DNA from: Pogonophryne albipinna
Lineage: Eukaryota; Chordata; Actinopteri; Perciformes; Artedidraconidae
Direction: 5' to 3'
Assembly: GCA_028583405.1 (NCBI GenBank)
Contig: CM053253.1
Span: forward strand, 10,551,112 to 10,615,111
Length of the DNA stretch: 64,000 bases
In this document: piece by piece, positions 13,471 to 26,305 of the stretch
Layout: the number at the start of each line of letters is the position of its first letter
How positions within the stretch are numbered: position 1 is the stretch's first letter
Notes under the pieces: model-generated
What the model was told of the DNA's origin: nothing
Databases searched by the model: none
What the model saw: the letters and a program-made list of their open reading frames with translations, nothing else
Made by a program: the position numbers and the translations under genes

Positions 13471-16400
13471 CTTACCCTTGCAGCAGTTCCTCCTCCTGTA
13501 TGATTTTGCTATGATTCAAGGATTCATTGTAATCTTCTGAGAACGGCTGACTCGGGTAAAGTAAAATATAGCATAACAAAGGATTAGTTTCATATTGAAG
13601 TCGTTTTTTTTCTGAAATGGATGAGTATAGAAAGCTCAGCCAACACAGGAATATAAATCCACCATAGTGCCTATTTTCATGGATGAAATGCTTGTCAGTA
13701 TCAGCACAGATAATAACTTGAATGTTGTGATAGAGTTGACGACCACGGAGGATTTCACGATGGCAAGTGATGAATTCAAAAGCCCTCAGAGGAAAGCAGA
13801 TGTCTGCATTGAGGACTGCACTAGCCTTGTTCTCCAGAAGAGAGAACAACTCATGCATGCAGCTGTCTGGTAAAATGTTTGTACACATTTCCGCACACAG
13901 GATACACAATGGTGAATTATTCTTTTCGATCATAAGATGTCTCTTGCTTTAACCTTCTTCTACCTCTCCCCTGTACTCTCTCTCCCTCCGCCTCTCTCAA
14001 CACAGTTGAAGAGAGCAGAGCAACGATGCGTGTCTTAGTGAAACCTGGTGAATAGTAATGAACTCAGCCTGTGTGTCTATTTGAGGGAAAGCAAGAGGAA
14101 GACAGAGAGAGAGAGAGGGTAGGAAGGGGTTTGTGGGAAAAGGAGGAGAAGGGTGGACTGTGAGTGAAAACAAGGCTTCTCTTGCGGCACTGATGCAGCA
14201 CAAGCAGCGGTGAGAAGCACAGTGGTGACTGACAAGGGATGCAGTTGCATTAATCCTTTGCACCCTCATGTTCTCCTTTGCTCTGTGTCACACAGCTCAT
14301 CAGCCATTCTAATCAGGAGGACGTTATTAACACATGACTGGTTAAAACCTTCAACAAACGGTATCTTTCCCCGGGTGTGCTTCATTATACAGTAGCTCAT
14401 TCTCCCTATCTATCCCCCCTCCTCACATTGACAGGGGGAGGAGGGGGGATAAGCAGAGGAAACGGATGGAGGGGGAGAAAGCTGGGAGTGAATGTGGCTC
14501 AGAGAGGGGCAACAGCACCTGCTGTCTTCATCCCAGATTCACCAGGCAGAGCTGGATTCTCCCTCCACGAGTGATGGACTGTTAGGGAGACAAAGAAAAG
14601 AGGCCCAAACTAAAATGACTGTGAAAACACCAGGATCTTCAGATCAGTGCGGACTTGAAGCGCCCCCCCCCCCCCCCCATTTGGTTATTTTTTCGGTCCT
14701 GGGTCTTTTAGTTAGACCCAAAATGTCAGTACTGTCAGTATGTGCAGGCTCTCAACTCCAACGTTTTTATCATCAGTGTGAGAAAGCATAATCAATACAG
14801 ATGAAATGTATTTTTTTTTTTAAACAGAGCTTCTGTACACAACTGAGGGATAAGTGACTGGAATATTCAGCAACTGGCTGCAAAGATCAACGAGAGTGCC
14901 AGGACTGAAAGGAAGGGAACAAACACAATAGACAGCCCCCCTACCTCAGCCCCTCTTTTATCCTTTTCCATCCAGGACTCATGGGCACTCTGCCAACATG
15001 AAATCTTAAGAACTCATTCAGAGAAAGCCAAAGAAGGGAGACTTGTTTAAAATCAGGACCCATTCTCTCACGGTCTCTTGTTTTTCCTTACATTTCCCAT
15101 GTGAAGAGGAATTTCTAGTTGCTGTTTTCTCTGACATGCATCTGAGGAGCGGGGGGGTTCAAGAATTGCCATTCATGTAACGTTTCGTCAGATTTGTGGA
15201 TTGAGAGTATTGTGAGCGAGTGATCTCCCTTCGGAGCCCCCTTTCGCCTCTCTCTTTCTCTCCTCTCTATCCTCTCACAGTTTTCATTCTGCTTTTACTC
15301 CCCCTGTCTCCACACTCTCGCTCCTGCTCACATAGTAACTCCTCCCCCCCCACTACCCATTGTCTCTCCATACAGTATTAGGCTGAGGGGATGCCATATA
15401 CTCGTTCCAGCGAGGGATGCAGCCGAGGGAAAAAGAGGTAAGAGTCAGAATTATAGCATAAGAATGTATCCGGCACTAAATGCACGTCACCGCTACTCTC
15501 TGAAGTGTAAAGTGTGCCGGGCAAAATAGCAGTTTTCTTGTAAAGAATGACAGTGGGGCACCGATTTACTGATACTCTGGGGCTTTCATGTGTTGTATGC
15601 AGTGTTTCAATGTGTTTGGTTCATCTTGTGGAAGGAGGTAAGTTGTGTTTCTAATATAGGAAAAAGAGTACTGCAAGGATAAGAAATCAGGTGCCACCCT
15701 TTTATCTTTATATTCAAGACTAGTTCTAAATGTCAATTAGTCATTTGCTGTGTTGTTATAGCTTTGCATTTAAATCTTATTAAACATTTCTACATTGCTC
15801 AAAAGAACAGAGGAATGTTTTAAAATATAACAAATATCTAAATCCAATAAAAAACATCTGGACACAGACGATTCCCCGAACTGCCTCCCAGCAGAGAGGG
15901 ACCATGTACGATGTCTAGGGATTAGAGATAATCCTCCCTGTGGCTGAGATTCACCTTCTTGTCTGGACTGAGTCTGACACAGTGGCTTTACTCATTTATG
16001 CTGGGACATGCATGAGAACAGGCTCCCTGGAACTCAGTGGCAACGGTTTTTTTCTTCGAACCTGGAAAAAGGCTAATCAAGTAAACACTTTCCCTTTATC
16101 TGAAGTTAATGTTCTCCATCAGAGGTCATGTGGATAGCAAATGTGAGACCATTAATCATGAATCTTAATCGTGTGTTAACAACTCAATGTTTTTTCAGGC
16201 TGACTAAAGTGTATAAACCACCATTGGCTTGATTTGGTTCTCTTAAGAACAAAGTAAGACGTTTATTGATAAAGTTAGGGCATCCGGCATTCAAATGAAA
16301 AAAGACAAATGTAAGGGAAAGCTCAAATATGTGAAACTTTCCCACAAAGTGTTTATATACTCCTTTGCTCTTGAACAGGTGCATACAAGTAAGACTAGAA

Positions 16401-17586
16401 GTGGTTCTCAGTACTGGAAAGTTGCAGTCTAGTACAGGAAGCTTTGTGTGCTTGTTCAGAGAAAAAAAAAAAGGGAGGCTGTCTCAATGGGGCTTTTGTT
16501 GTTTGACTTGGAGACAGCAAAAGCACAAGAAACTCTGACGGACAAATACCTGGCCTCTCTGTGCCTCAAATATCTCAGCGTTGCACTTGATACAATGTCA
16601 ACAAATGCCTCCTCTGTCCTCTATAGTAGCGCGTTTCCTCTCTCCACAAGGTTTTCTCATGTTTTTATAAAGGCTACTGTTTTCTGAGCAGACATCTGGG
16701 TGAGCAGATTTGGCCTGCATAGCTCCAGCGCTGAGTCTCTGCTCAGTGAGGGGTTGAAAATGGTCCAAAGCAATTTCTACTGTTTAGTGCTCCAAATAGT
16801 GGTAAACAGTCTGGTGTTTGAGTCCAATATTAGAACATTGTATTGCCTTCTTAAAAGGTTAAAGAGTCATAGGAATATAATTGAACTTATAATGAAATCA
16901 ATCAAGCATATTATTAGGGTTTCTATGCATAAATTATGCGTGCCTAATCAGTATGATGGCTTTGATGACATAGGCGAAAGAGCCACTGCATAGAGAACAT
17001 TAACTTTATATGTGCACAAAACATGTTGTTCATTAATAATAAAAAACTGCTATCTTTGCCCAGTGGTTGAATCAAAATGCTGATGTAATGATCTTCTTTG
17101 TGCTTGTAGAAATGGGCAGAGGATTTCTGCAGAGTATAGAAATACTTTATGTAATCTGCTCTGAATTCAGAAACAGAATCCTTTTGATTAACATCGCACC
17201 TTTTCCCTGTGGACATTGATCTAAAACTGCATTTTTAATCAAAGATTATTCCGTAAATCCCCCAGCGGGATTGAATAGCTGGCAGGGTATTTCTGTAAGA
17301 TTCAAGGATTGAGTAGGGGTCCATTTATTTGAGTTTGTGCTATAAAAAATACAATTTCTTCCGTCTGAAGACTAACAAGACAGTTTCATTATATTCCCCC
17401 AGGCCTCAGATGAATATTTACAGTTCCTTTGGTTAATTATTCATGCCTATGTGAGTTTTAAATTGTGAATGTTTTCTGCAGCTTGGCCCTTTCCTTTCCC
17501 CCTCTTTGTGTTATCAAGCTTTCAGCCTTTTTCCAACTGCATCAGGCACTGATTTTGTATTTTTGTCTTCAAATTGAACCACAACT
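13471..17586. other. Intergenic DNA upstream of mir-135, possible non-coding exon
   Basis: No protein-coding exon is supported. A short tract at 15376-15437 is flanked by a good acceptor (CTCTCCATACAG) and a good donor (GTAAGAG) on the plus strand, and could be a non-coding exon of a primary miR-135 transcript. A run of about 17 C lies near 14664-14680. This is inference only. Confidence 0.3.
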
Positions 17587-17660
17587 GTGTCTTATGGCTT
17601 TCTATTCCTATGTGAGTTTGTTCTAACATTTCATGTAGGGTTCAAAGCCATTGGATACAC
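17587..17660 (+). ncRNA. mir135: miR-135 precursor hairpin (mir-135 family)
   Basis: The 5' arm at 17593-17614 reads TATGGCTTTCTATTCCTATG plus TG, which matches the miR-135 mature sequence; as remembered, it is the fish miR-135c variant. The 3' arm ATGTAGGGTTCAAAGCCATT (17633-17652) is the star strand typical of the family. The arms pair around a loop of about 18 nt, and the flanking GTGT/ACAC extends the stem. In mammals MIR135B lies within LEMD1. Here the hairpin is on the same strand as the LEM gene and about 4 kb upstream of its ATG. The microRNA family is known to repress mRNAs post-transcriptionally. Confidence 0.93.
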
Positions 17661-19800
17661 ACTGGATAGTCACCCAAAGAACTGCTCTGAAGATTTTTTT
17701 GACAATATTTGAATATAATTCTCCACTATTTGCAAATGTTATTTATCACTGTTCAAACGAGTCAATGAAAAACTGAATCCAAACATAAGAAAACCAATGA
17801 TCATCAATATGTATCAAAGTGAGCTTCTGTGTCATCTAGACAGGCCAGCTTTTTGTAGCATCTAAAATAGTCAAATAAAACTGTAGCCAAGAGCCTCTAA
17901 ATAATTAATCTTTCTTTGCATCTCACTTTTGTGGAACAAATACAGATATGTTTGGCTTCTGTGGTTTAATGGCCCTTGGAAGTTCAAAAAACACTTTATT
18001 ACTTATTTAAGTGGAATTGCAGGATGTATCAAGAATAAAGAAATGATACCCTGTCTGGTTCATTCAACATAGTTACTTTGAGTTAAACAAATATACTGTC
18101 TAATAGAGCTTTACAAACATGAACATACTAAAATAACGTGTCGAGCTGTAGCAATATCACTTACATTTTATTCAAATAAAGTAACATTTACGAATTTAAA
18201 ATCTGTACAACTCTAGTACTATTGGGTTGACTTAGTGCTAGAGCTTACTATTCAATAATTATTATGATTAAAATATGTTTATTTCTCTTCTTTGATGGAA
18301 GCCAGAAGTGGAGGAAACAAGACTATACTTTTAAACTGATTTTTAAAATCATCATTGGTCCATGGTGTGCACTTTAGCCAGCTGAGCCATCACAGCTCTT
18401 GTATAAAGACCTCCAAATGTGGCCTCTAATGGCTCCTACCCCCTCCCTGGCAAGTGGACTTTACAAAAGGATTCCAACAGCATTCAGGCTTCTGACCTCA
18501 ATAACTGTCGAATGTCTCTTGACTTTAAACTAGGAGGTATTTAAATTAGACTTCTAGTATAATCGTAACCCTTTTGTATGCCTTTTAACACAATCAATGA
18601 AAGTGTCTTAATGTGAAATGTTTCAATCCTAACTTAAATCTACTGTATATGTTTTTTCCTGCTTTGATATGTTCAAATACATAACAGTAAAACATGTTTA
18701 CAGACCAACGAAGAAGCATGACAAAATACATAAAACACAGCAGGATATCTTGGCATATTACCACCACCTGTTGAGGACTGCGATAGTGTGAACCCACAGA
18801 CAAGACTTGTTGTACATGTGCATCTCTTTGCACAAGCACAAGTAAAAGGGAACCCACTTATATAAAAACAACTCTATATCACTACTAGAGGTCAACAACT
18901 TCACAGGGAACCTTTAACATACCTGCTCTAAATTAAATCATTGAAGCTACAACACTGTGTATCATTATGAAATATGTGGCCCTGCAAAATAGCTCGAAAA
19001 AGTATCAAATACAATTATTATTTTTCTTATACATCAATAAAAGCACAATTTCAACCCCCTCCTGTCTCTGGAGGCAACTACTGAGAACCAATGTTGTTTT
19101 TCTCCTATCACAATGTGTTGATTCTATCTAAAAATGGTACAGATCATGTTGTCAACAGTAAACAGCTCAGCAGGAGATCAATTCTGCTCAACACAAACAC
19201 AAATATCACTGCAATGCGATGTAGACACCTGCTGACTTGTCATTTCATATTTCAAGGCAGAAATGAGCGAGATGGAAGAGGCATCTAATTAAATATAGTT
19301 TAGTCATTTTGTAGTTTTAGCAAGAGACAAACAAAACAATCTATCTATTTCTCAGGGGATACATTTAACTTCATCTGGTTATGTTTTGACTTGCATAAAG
19401 TGGTTTTCAAGAAACACAATCCTGGGAGAACATCTTATGTTTTTTTTTATTTTTTATTATTTCTATTTGTTTTGTGTTTTTTTGCATCACCTGAAGCAAA
19501 ACAAGAAGGGACAATTTGCTTTAAAAGCCTCGCCATTGTTTAATATTATTTGTAGCACCAACTGTTTTCCTAAAAATCAAGAACCTGTTTAATGAAGCAG
19601 GATAACTGCCAGTGAATCAGCTCTACTTCAGTACCAGATGTTAGGGGGGTATCGGTTGTTAGGTTTTACTCTGCACGGTTGTTCAAACAGGTTCTATAAT
19701 CATGTTTTTTTATACATCTGGCGTTGCTTACCATGACTCAGGTTTTCATTCCAAAATACCAGGGGATTTAACTTATTTCATAATGATAAGATCTCTCAAA
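17661..19800. other. Intergenic DNA, no gene seen
   Basis: AT-rich region between the miR-135 hairpin and the LINE tail. No coding exon or clear repeat was recognised. Confidence 0.4.
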
Positions 19801-19805
19801 GCACC

Positions 19806-20518
19806 AGAAGCCTGTTCCAGGACTCAAGTTCACTGAGTTGTATTTTGACCACTGATATTTTGATTTCTACAGCAATTTTTTCAGATCATCCTGCATTAGT
19901 GGGAACAGATGCCTGCTGTAGTTGTTTGGTTGGGGGGGAAAGCATTTTGGCACGTCCTCCTTTACAGACTACCTGCTGTAGTCCTGTGTCCTGGATCCTC
20001 TATCCTGAGTTCTGGATTAAGTCGTGGACTTCGGGTCGTGGCTCGGCCTGTCTCTGCGGTCCTGCCTTGGGTCTCGTCATGCTGCTTCCCTGATGGCTTC
20101 CACAGGATTGTAGCTGACATCCTCGTGGATTCATCTTCTTATTACAGACACATCCATTTCCTAACATTCGGTCTATATGCTGTAAAATGTATTATCTCTT
20201 GGATTTACACACGGCATCTATTGCACGTTTGTCCGTCCTGGGAGAGGGATCCCTCCTCTGTTGCTCTCCCTGAGGTTTCTCCCATTTTTTCCCCTTAAAC
20301 TGTGGGTTTTCTCTGGAAGTTTTTCCTTGTACGATGTGAGGGTCTAAGGATAGAGGGTGTCGTTTTTCTCATACTGATATTCTGAACAATCTGTGCTGTT
20401 GTATTTGCTGTAAAGTGTCTCTACTGTAGGATATTTTTATTATATGTACAGCACTTTGGCTCGACCAAAAATCGTTTATAAATGTGCTATATAAATAAAA
20501 CTTGATTTGATTTGAACA
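19806..20518 (+). mobile_element. LINE 3' end, probably L2-like
   Basis: The stretch with GGGAGAGGGATCCCTCCTCT, TTTTTCCTTGTACGATGTGA and the terminal TATATAAATAAAACTTGATT then TGATTTGA repeat matches a LINE 3' end that is abundant in teleost genomes. The left boundary is approximate. The 129-codon open frame inside it is not a host gene. Clade assignment to L2 is from memory. Confidence 0.55.
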
Positions 20519-21568
20519 AGTGTCTTGTTTTTGTATCTGTTAACAGATGTTAGGAAAGGAAGTACTCACCACTTCTACATGTTCTACGTGGATGCATCCC
20601 TCCAGTAAAGATGCAGCAGAAGCAGCATGCACCAGAGAGACACCGAAAGCGACAAAAGCCCAGATCAAATCTAGAGATTAAAGGTACATAATTAATGAAA
20701 TGGCATTGGTGTGGCTGGAGTTACTTCCACTGTAAAATCATTCTTTAACTACTTTGAAAGTGTGTGGTTTCAAAAAGGTGTTTTCTTTCCCTAAATACAT
20801 GTTGTCATAGGATTCATAGACCCATGTGTAAATAATACAAATATTTGTTAATGAATTAGACACTTGAATATACTAACTAGGTAATACAATTGGGACAATT
20901 AGTGTTCGGATTGAATGGTAAACTGGTAAGGATCAGGTTTTTAGAGTATTTTATGTTTGAGAATGTAAGCAACTTATTAAAAGTATGAAACTCACGTCCA
21001 TGTACACATGTTATTTTATGTTCCTACTTTAAAGTCTGATAGCATAATTTAAAAATAGAAACAGGAGTACATTTTTTAATTGACAGCCCCAAACTTCCAA
21101 ACTGGATGCAGTTTGCAAGCTAGCTAATGTCACTAATACTACCAGCTTAAATAACAACTCAAAAAAGAATGAAAAAAAAACTCACCAAAGCCAACATGCC
21201 TTATCAGTTTTATAGTATATTTTAAAGTGTATCTTCATGCAATAAGAATGTCCTACTTTGAATTAAAATGTAAAATAATTCAAAGCTAGTTAGCTAAAAA
21301 CATTAGCATGTAGCATGTAACATGTTAGCTTGCCATGCTTGTATGTTTACTCCATCAGTAAGGGAATGTAGAGCTAACGTTAGCTACTAGCTGTCAATCA
21401 AATAGTCACTTGCGGCTGTTCTCAGATCAGTCAGTGTGATTCCCAGACCACAGCAGAGGCTTTCCCCGAGCAGCTAGTTCATCTGACTTAAAGGAGGTTT
21501 TTATACAAGTATAAAGAACAGCTAAGTATCACAGTTTTATATTTTCCGCTTCGACTCGTCGTTGTGAC
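20519..21568. other. 5' flank of the LEM-domain gene
   Basis: AT-rich flank. The last 200 bp become more GC-balanced before the ATG at 21569, consistent with a promoter or 5' UTR. No TATA box is evident. Confidence 0.35.
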
Positions 21569-24500
21569 ATGTCTCTGTTTATGGAGGACCCAGCTCACTT
21601 CTCTAAATCCAGACTGAAGTCAGATCTCGTTGCCCACAATGTCGTGTTGCCACCCACCAAGAGCAGAAAGGAGATTTATGTGGACTTGCACTTAAAACAC
21701 ATCGCTCAGAAAAACGCAGGGGATTTTTCTAGCGACGATGAGGATCAAGAAAAGGATTTGGCAGTGAGTTTATTAAAACCTCTCGTGTTTTGCGTCAGCA
21801 TATTCGTAAAAAAAAAAGAAAATCGCCAAATTTGTTTGCAAATTACGTCCTGCATTTTGGATTTAACATGATGAAAGTACTACATTTCATTTGTCAATTT
21901 GTGGGACCAGCAGAGGTGGAAGAAGTACTCAGATTATATAAGTAAAAGTAGCGATCAAACTGTGTACAAATATTCAGTTACAAGTAAAAGTCCTGCAACT
22001 AAGCACATGTATTAGCATCAAAATATGCTTTGAGCACCACAAGTAAAAGTAGAAAGGCACATAAAAAAAAAAGAGATATTATAAAAAAAAAAGTATTAAA
22101 ATGATTCATCACTTCTTGAACAGGTGGGGTTTATTTGAATTACTTTGTACACTACTGGTTAGCTTAGCCTATCATAATGTATGATAATTTATGTGTTGAT
22201 TTAATTTTTCTATTAATAACCTAAATCTGCAAAGTTAATAGTAATATGTGAAATTAATAGTTGAGTAAAAAGTACAACATTTGCCAACACAATGTTGTGG
22301 AGTAAAAGTATAAAGTGGTATAATGTGAAAATACTCAAGTAAGGTTCAAGTCCCTACATTGTATAGTTAATTACAGTACTTGAGTAAATGTACTTAGTTA
22401 CATTACACAGCTGGAGTCCAGTGTAGTAACAGCATATCGTTTTCCTAAGTCTGAGAAGCTTTCCCCAGAAAAGTGCTTTGGTGCATCATAATAAATAGCC
22501 AATGCTGCATTCAGTGACTCCATCAACTTTACTTGATTATGAGGAGATTTTCACGTTCATAGCAATCATTTGTGTGAACTGAAGTAAACCAATGGTCAGC
22601 AGGTGTAAGGGGGGGGAGGGGAAGATCTGGGTCACTGCTACCAAACACTCCTCTCTGCTTGCTGTAGCATTTTAGGTCGTTGACCACTGAGCCCCCAGCT
22701 GTATAGTTGGTATAGATTTACACGAGACGTTTGAGACGTTGGCTTCTTTCAACAGAGTCGTGTGCATGTGCTCACTACACCTGTCACACTCAATTATGTG
22801 TGACAAGGAGAGCATATGCACTTGAAGCCTGGAAGTTGTTTCTGCTCTGTGTTGTGGGGCAGAGGAACTTTCTGTTTGGGCATACTAAGTTAAGTTTATT
22901 TAACAATATCTCCTTTTATAAGATATTGTAAAGTCATAGTAGAGTTCTACATTTAAACCCCCCCATACACTTGGAAACCGATGCTGATATTTCCACCTGA
23001 ACTGAGTCAATTAATCGATTAGCCAATAAAGTAAATTGGCAACTACTTTCATATCCAATAAGTAGTTTAACTCATTTTTCTCATTATTGAAAGTAAATAT
23101 GAGAATCTTTGGGGTTTTTGCTGCCTATGTTGAACGGGCAAAAAAAGCAATTTGATGATGTCAGCCTGTGCTCTGTGAAACTTGGATGGGCATTCTTCAA
23201 TAATTAACAGTGACATTACAGATATTGGCAGATGAATCGATAATAACAATAATGATAACTTGAAGCACTGCTGATTCAAACCTTGTCATGGGGAACTGTG
23301 ACAAAGAGAGTGCTTTACAGCCGATCATTGCAGTTATCATTGTTATGTGATAAGCCACTATCTAATAATAATAATAATACAGGCCCTCTCAGATACCGTG
23401 GCCTCTAGCACTTTTACAATAGTGTTCACTATTTAAACATGTTCTGTTTTAAATAGATCATTCTCTGAGCTACAGGTCGTACAGGACCTACATTCGATGA
23501 ATCTTGAACAGTTTTGTGAACTGGAGCCTCGGGCGGTTTTTCATGCTCTACATCCGACACCTGGAAACTGCTGGCATTTAAGCTGCAGCCATTCAGGTAA
23601 TTTGGTCAAATGTGTTTTGTTAGGACAAAGAGGAGAAGGAGGATGCAGAGATTCTGGTCCAGAGTTGCTTAACTGATGATGACCTCAAGGCTGCACTGCT
23701 TAAACATGGGGTTAAAGCTGGGCCCATAGTCGGTGAGTTTGCACTGTTGTGAACATTTTATGTATTATTCACTCGGTCTGTCTGTCCCTGACTTAAAAAA
23801 AAACCTAATTGTTATCATATTGTTTGTCTATACTAGCCTCCACTAGAGCCTTGTATGAGAATAAGCTCAGGAGACTGCAACAGTCTGAAGGACAAGGCCA
23901 TGTAAACGGAGTAGAGAAAGGTGTATTGTACTCTGACAGTGAAGAGGAGGAGGAACAAGGAGAACAAGAGGATGGAGAGTCAGGTATGACTATAAATGTT
24001 GTACATTTTTGACTGGATTTGTACGTTTGGTATCATTTAATATATACTTTCTATTATTTGTCTGTGGCAGGTTCAGAAGGAGCAAAAGAAGAAATCGATG
24101 AACTGTCAAACCAAGCACAACAAGGGAGTAGCCAGGTGAGAACAATTGTAGGAAGGTTACTTATATAGGTTTAATGATTTAGAGTTCCTCTGTTAGGGTA
24201 TAGTAGTTTTTTTTATTTTCTGAAATCTTGTAGCTGAGACTACCTTTAATACTTTCCCTACAGTGCCCCTTAGTGGTTATGGATTGTAACTGCCCTACAG
24301 TGCCCCTTAGTGGTTATGGATTGCAACTGTAAACTTGTTATTTGGAATGAGCATTCACATTTTGAGTGTCGGTGTTGTGTTTTCAGAATGGTGATTTTGT
24401 TTACCCGCAGTGCTTTTTACTCTCATCAAGGATGGTAAATACTACAGATGTTCACACTGTTGCACATCATTCTGTAAAACTGAATTCTCCAGATACACTG

Positions 24501-26305
24501 ATGTGTTTTGTGTGTCGGGTTGACCCTTTGTAGCGGGCTCATGCTACTAGAAAATGGGAACCTATTCCCAAGAGGAATTCGCGGAATGTGATCGAATCAT
24601 CCCAGCAGATTCCCGTAGGAATTACTAAAGCATCCTCTGTAGATCAACGCTCGGGATTAGGATCAGGGGTAGGCTGGTCTTGTTTCACCTCTTTTGTGGA
24701 TTTAAAATTCTCTGCATTCCTTGCTGAGACTGTAACTTTATTGTGTGTCCTCAAGCCACCAATGGGATATGTTTTTGGTTTACAATGAAGGGCATCTCAC
24801 CGGTGTATAGATTGTTTTATGAAAGATACCTCTTTTAGTTTTTTTTTTACATTTGATAACATTATTGTAATATCCTTGCAGTTTCCATCTGGAACACATT
24901 CAGCCGTGTCCAATGGTGGCTCATCAATCTCCCCTCAGCAGTCCTTCAGCATCACTGAAATGGTTCAAGAGGAAAGTTAATGTTTTAAACACATAATTTT
25001 TTCGTGGTGAGTAATCACTGCCAGAGAGCTCATTGAGTCATGTACTCTTACTATAAAAAAACAGATGGAGAAGCAGAAGTCACTCTTTTCTTGTCCAAAC
25101 ACTGAGAGAGAGTTGAATGGGAGCAATGTGCAGGAACATTGGTCGCGGTTCAACAGGGTCAGTAGTGTTCACATTGTTCAGTCACACTTTAAGCTCAACT
25201 GTTAGTGGAGGTTAAGGTTGTTGGGAGAGGTTCCAGGAATTTCAGACGACTAAATCATAACCTGTTGCGTCTCATTCCTTTAGCCGGACACTCCCATCGT
25301 GGACACCATGAAGAACCAGTCTCCGTACTACACTCCAAAGGAATCCACTTATAAACTGAAAATGAAGGCACATATGATATATGTTACTGTTGTTATTCTA
25401 TTTCACTTGATTGTGGTATATGTGTTGTCTACAAGAACACACGTTGCTTGTTGTAACTCCTTTTATACGTCAGTGTTTCTTCAACTAGAAAATGACACAC
25501 ACTAAACGTAATACTTTACGTTCGGATCTCTTCTGATTACATTAACAATCACCTTTTTCCTTTACATCCACCTGGCTTGCTGGGCCTCTGTCTCTGTGGG
25601 ACTCTGCTGTCTGGGACACATTTATCTTTTTCTCTGCTCCACTTTCACACTGAATTCTGCTCTGTTTTTTCCAGCCGTCTCAAGAGCCTGTGAAAGATAC
25701 AATAAAGGAGATGTTTTTAAACATGGAAGCCTCACCCACAGGGATCTGGTAAGCACCAAAACAACAGAAACGGTTGGATTTGCATTTATCACAGTCCCTA
25801 TCAAATGTAACATAATATAGAACCACTTGTTTTGCAATCTTAACCACTGTCTTGCACAATTTTGCATGTAAACTTAAATAAAAAACATACTGTATATTTT
25901 AGTATCTATATAGGATCACAAAATAATAATATTGCAATACTCAAGTGTATAGATAGTCCCTTACACTCTTCAATAGCACATAACTCTCTGTTGTATTACA
26001 GTGCCACTCGTCGGAGGCCTATTAAAGGTGCAGCAGGGAGACCCGTCCAGTACATTTACCCAGACAGTCCCACCACCCTCGAGAGACGAGAGGTGGAGCG
26101 CCGCCTTGTGCCCATCCATATACAGATTTTGGTTTTCTTCATTGTGGCTTGCCTACTTTATATAATTTATGTTTGTGTTGAGGAAAACTCATTTAGTCCA
26201 TTTGTTGCCTTACTGGACAGTCCAGACCAGGGTTCAGAAAGTGAGGAAGGGCTTGTGCTTCAGGCTGAGACACAGGACACACCAGTTATCTCTGGACAGG
26301 AGTAA
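21569..26305 (+). CDS. lemd1: LAP2/thymopoietin-family LEM-domain membrane protein (lemd1-like)
   Basis: Predicted inner-nuclear-membrane protein that binds chromatin via BAF. Exons: 21569-21763, 23624-23732, 23837-23983, 24071-24135, 24387-24434, 24534-24668, 24882 onward, 25065-25157, 25284 to about 25367-25382, 25675-25748, 26002-26305. Exon 1 encodes the N-terminal LEM-like domain (MEDPAHFSKSRLKSDLVAHN). Exons 2-3 encode the LEM domain (LTDDDLKAALLKHGVKAGPI then STRALYENKLRRL). The last exons carry KEMFLNMEASPTGIW and RRPIKGAAGRP, a LAP2 signature, then one transmembrane helix (IQILVFFIVACLLYIIYVCV) and an acidic luminal tail. Two junctions are uncertain: exon 7 reads into TAA at 24978-24980 before a strong donor at 25006, and exon 9 lacks a consensus donor. 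These may mark alternative isoforms or sequence errors. Similarity is to TMPO, but the neighbours (mir-135, mfsd4a, pm20d1) point to LEMD1. Confidence 0.8.
21911..22413. mobile_element. hAT-type MITE in intron 1 of the LEM gene
   Basis: Starts CAGAGGTGGAAGAAGTACTC and ends AAATGTACTTAGTTACATTA then CACAGCTG, the pattern of a very common teleost hAT miniature element. The 8-bp flanks GGGACCAG and GAGTCCAG agree at 6 of 8 positions, so the target duplication is eroded. No transposase. Confidence 0.7.
24256..24330. repeat. 37-bp tandem duplication in a LEM-gene intron
   Basis: CCCTACAGTGCCCCTTAGTG with its following 17 bp is repeated head to tail with a single T/C difference, between exons 4 and 5. 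Each copy contains a CAG that resembles a splice acceptor. Confidence 0.75.

Noticed and set aside
13472..13933. 153-codon minus-strand frame
   Set aside because: No recognisable domain, overlaps the SINE fragment, and has no supporting neighbouring exons.
19909..20298. 129-codon plus-strand frame
   Set aside because: Lies within a LINE 3' region with no conserved protein likeness.
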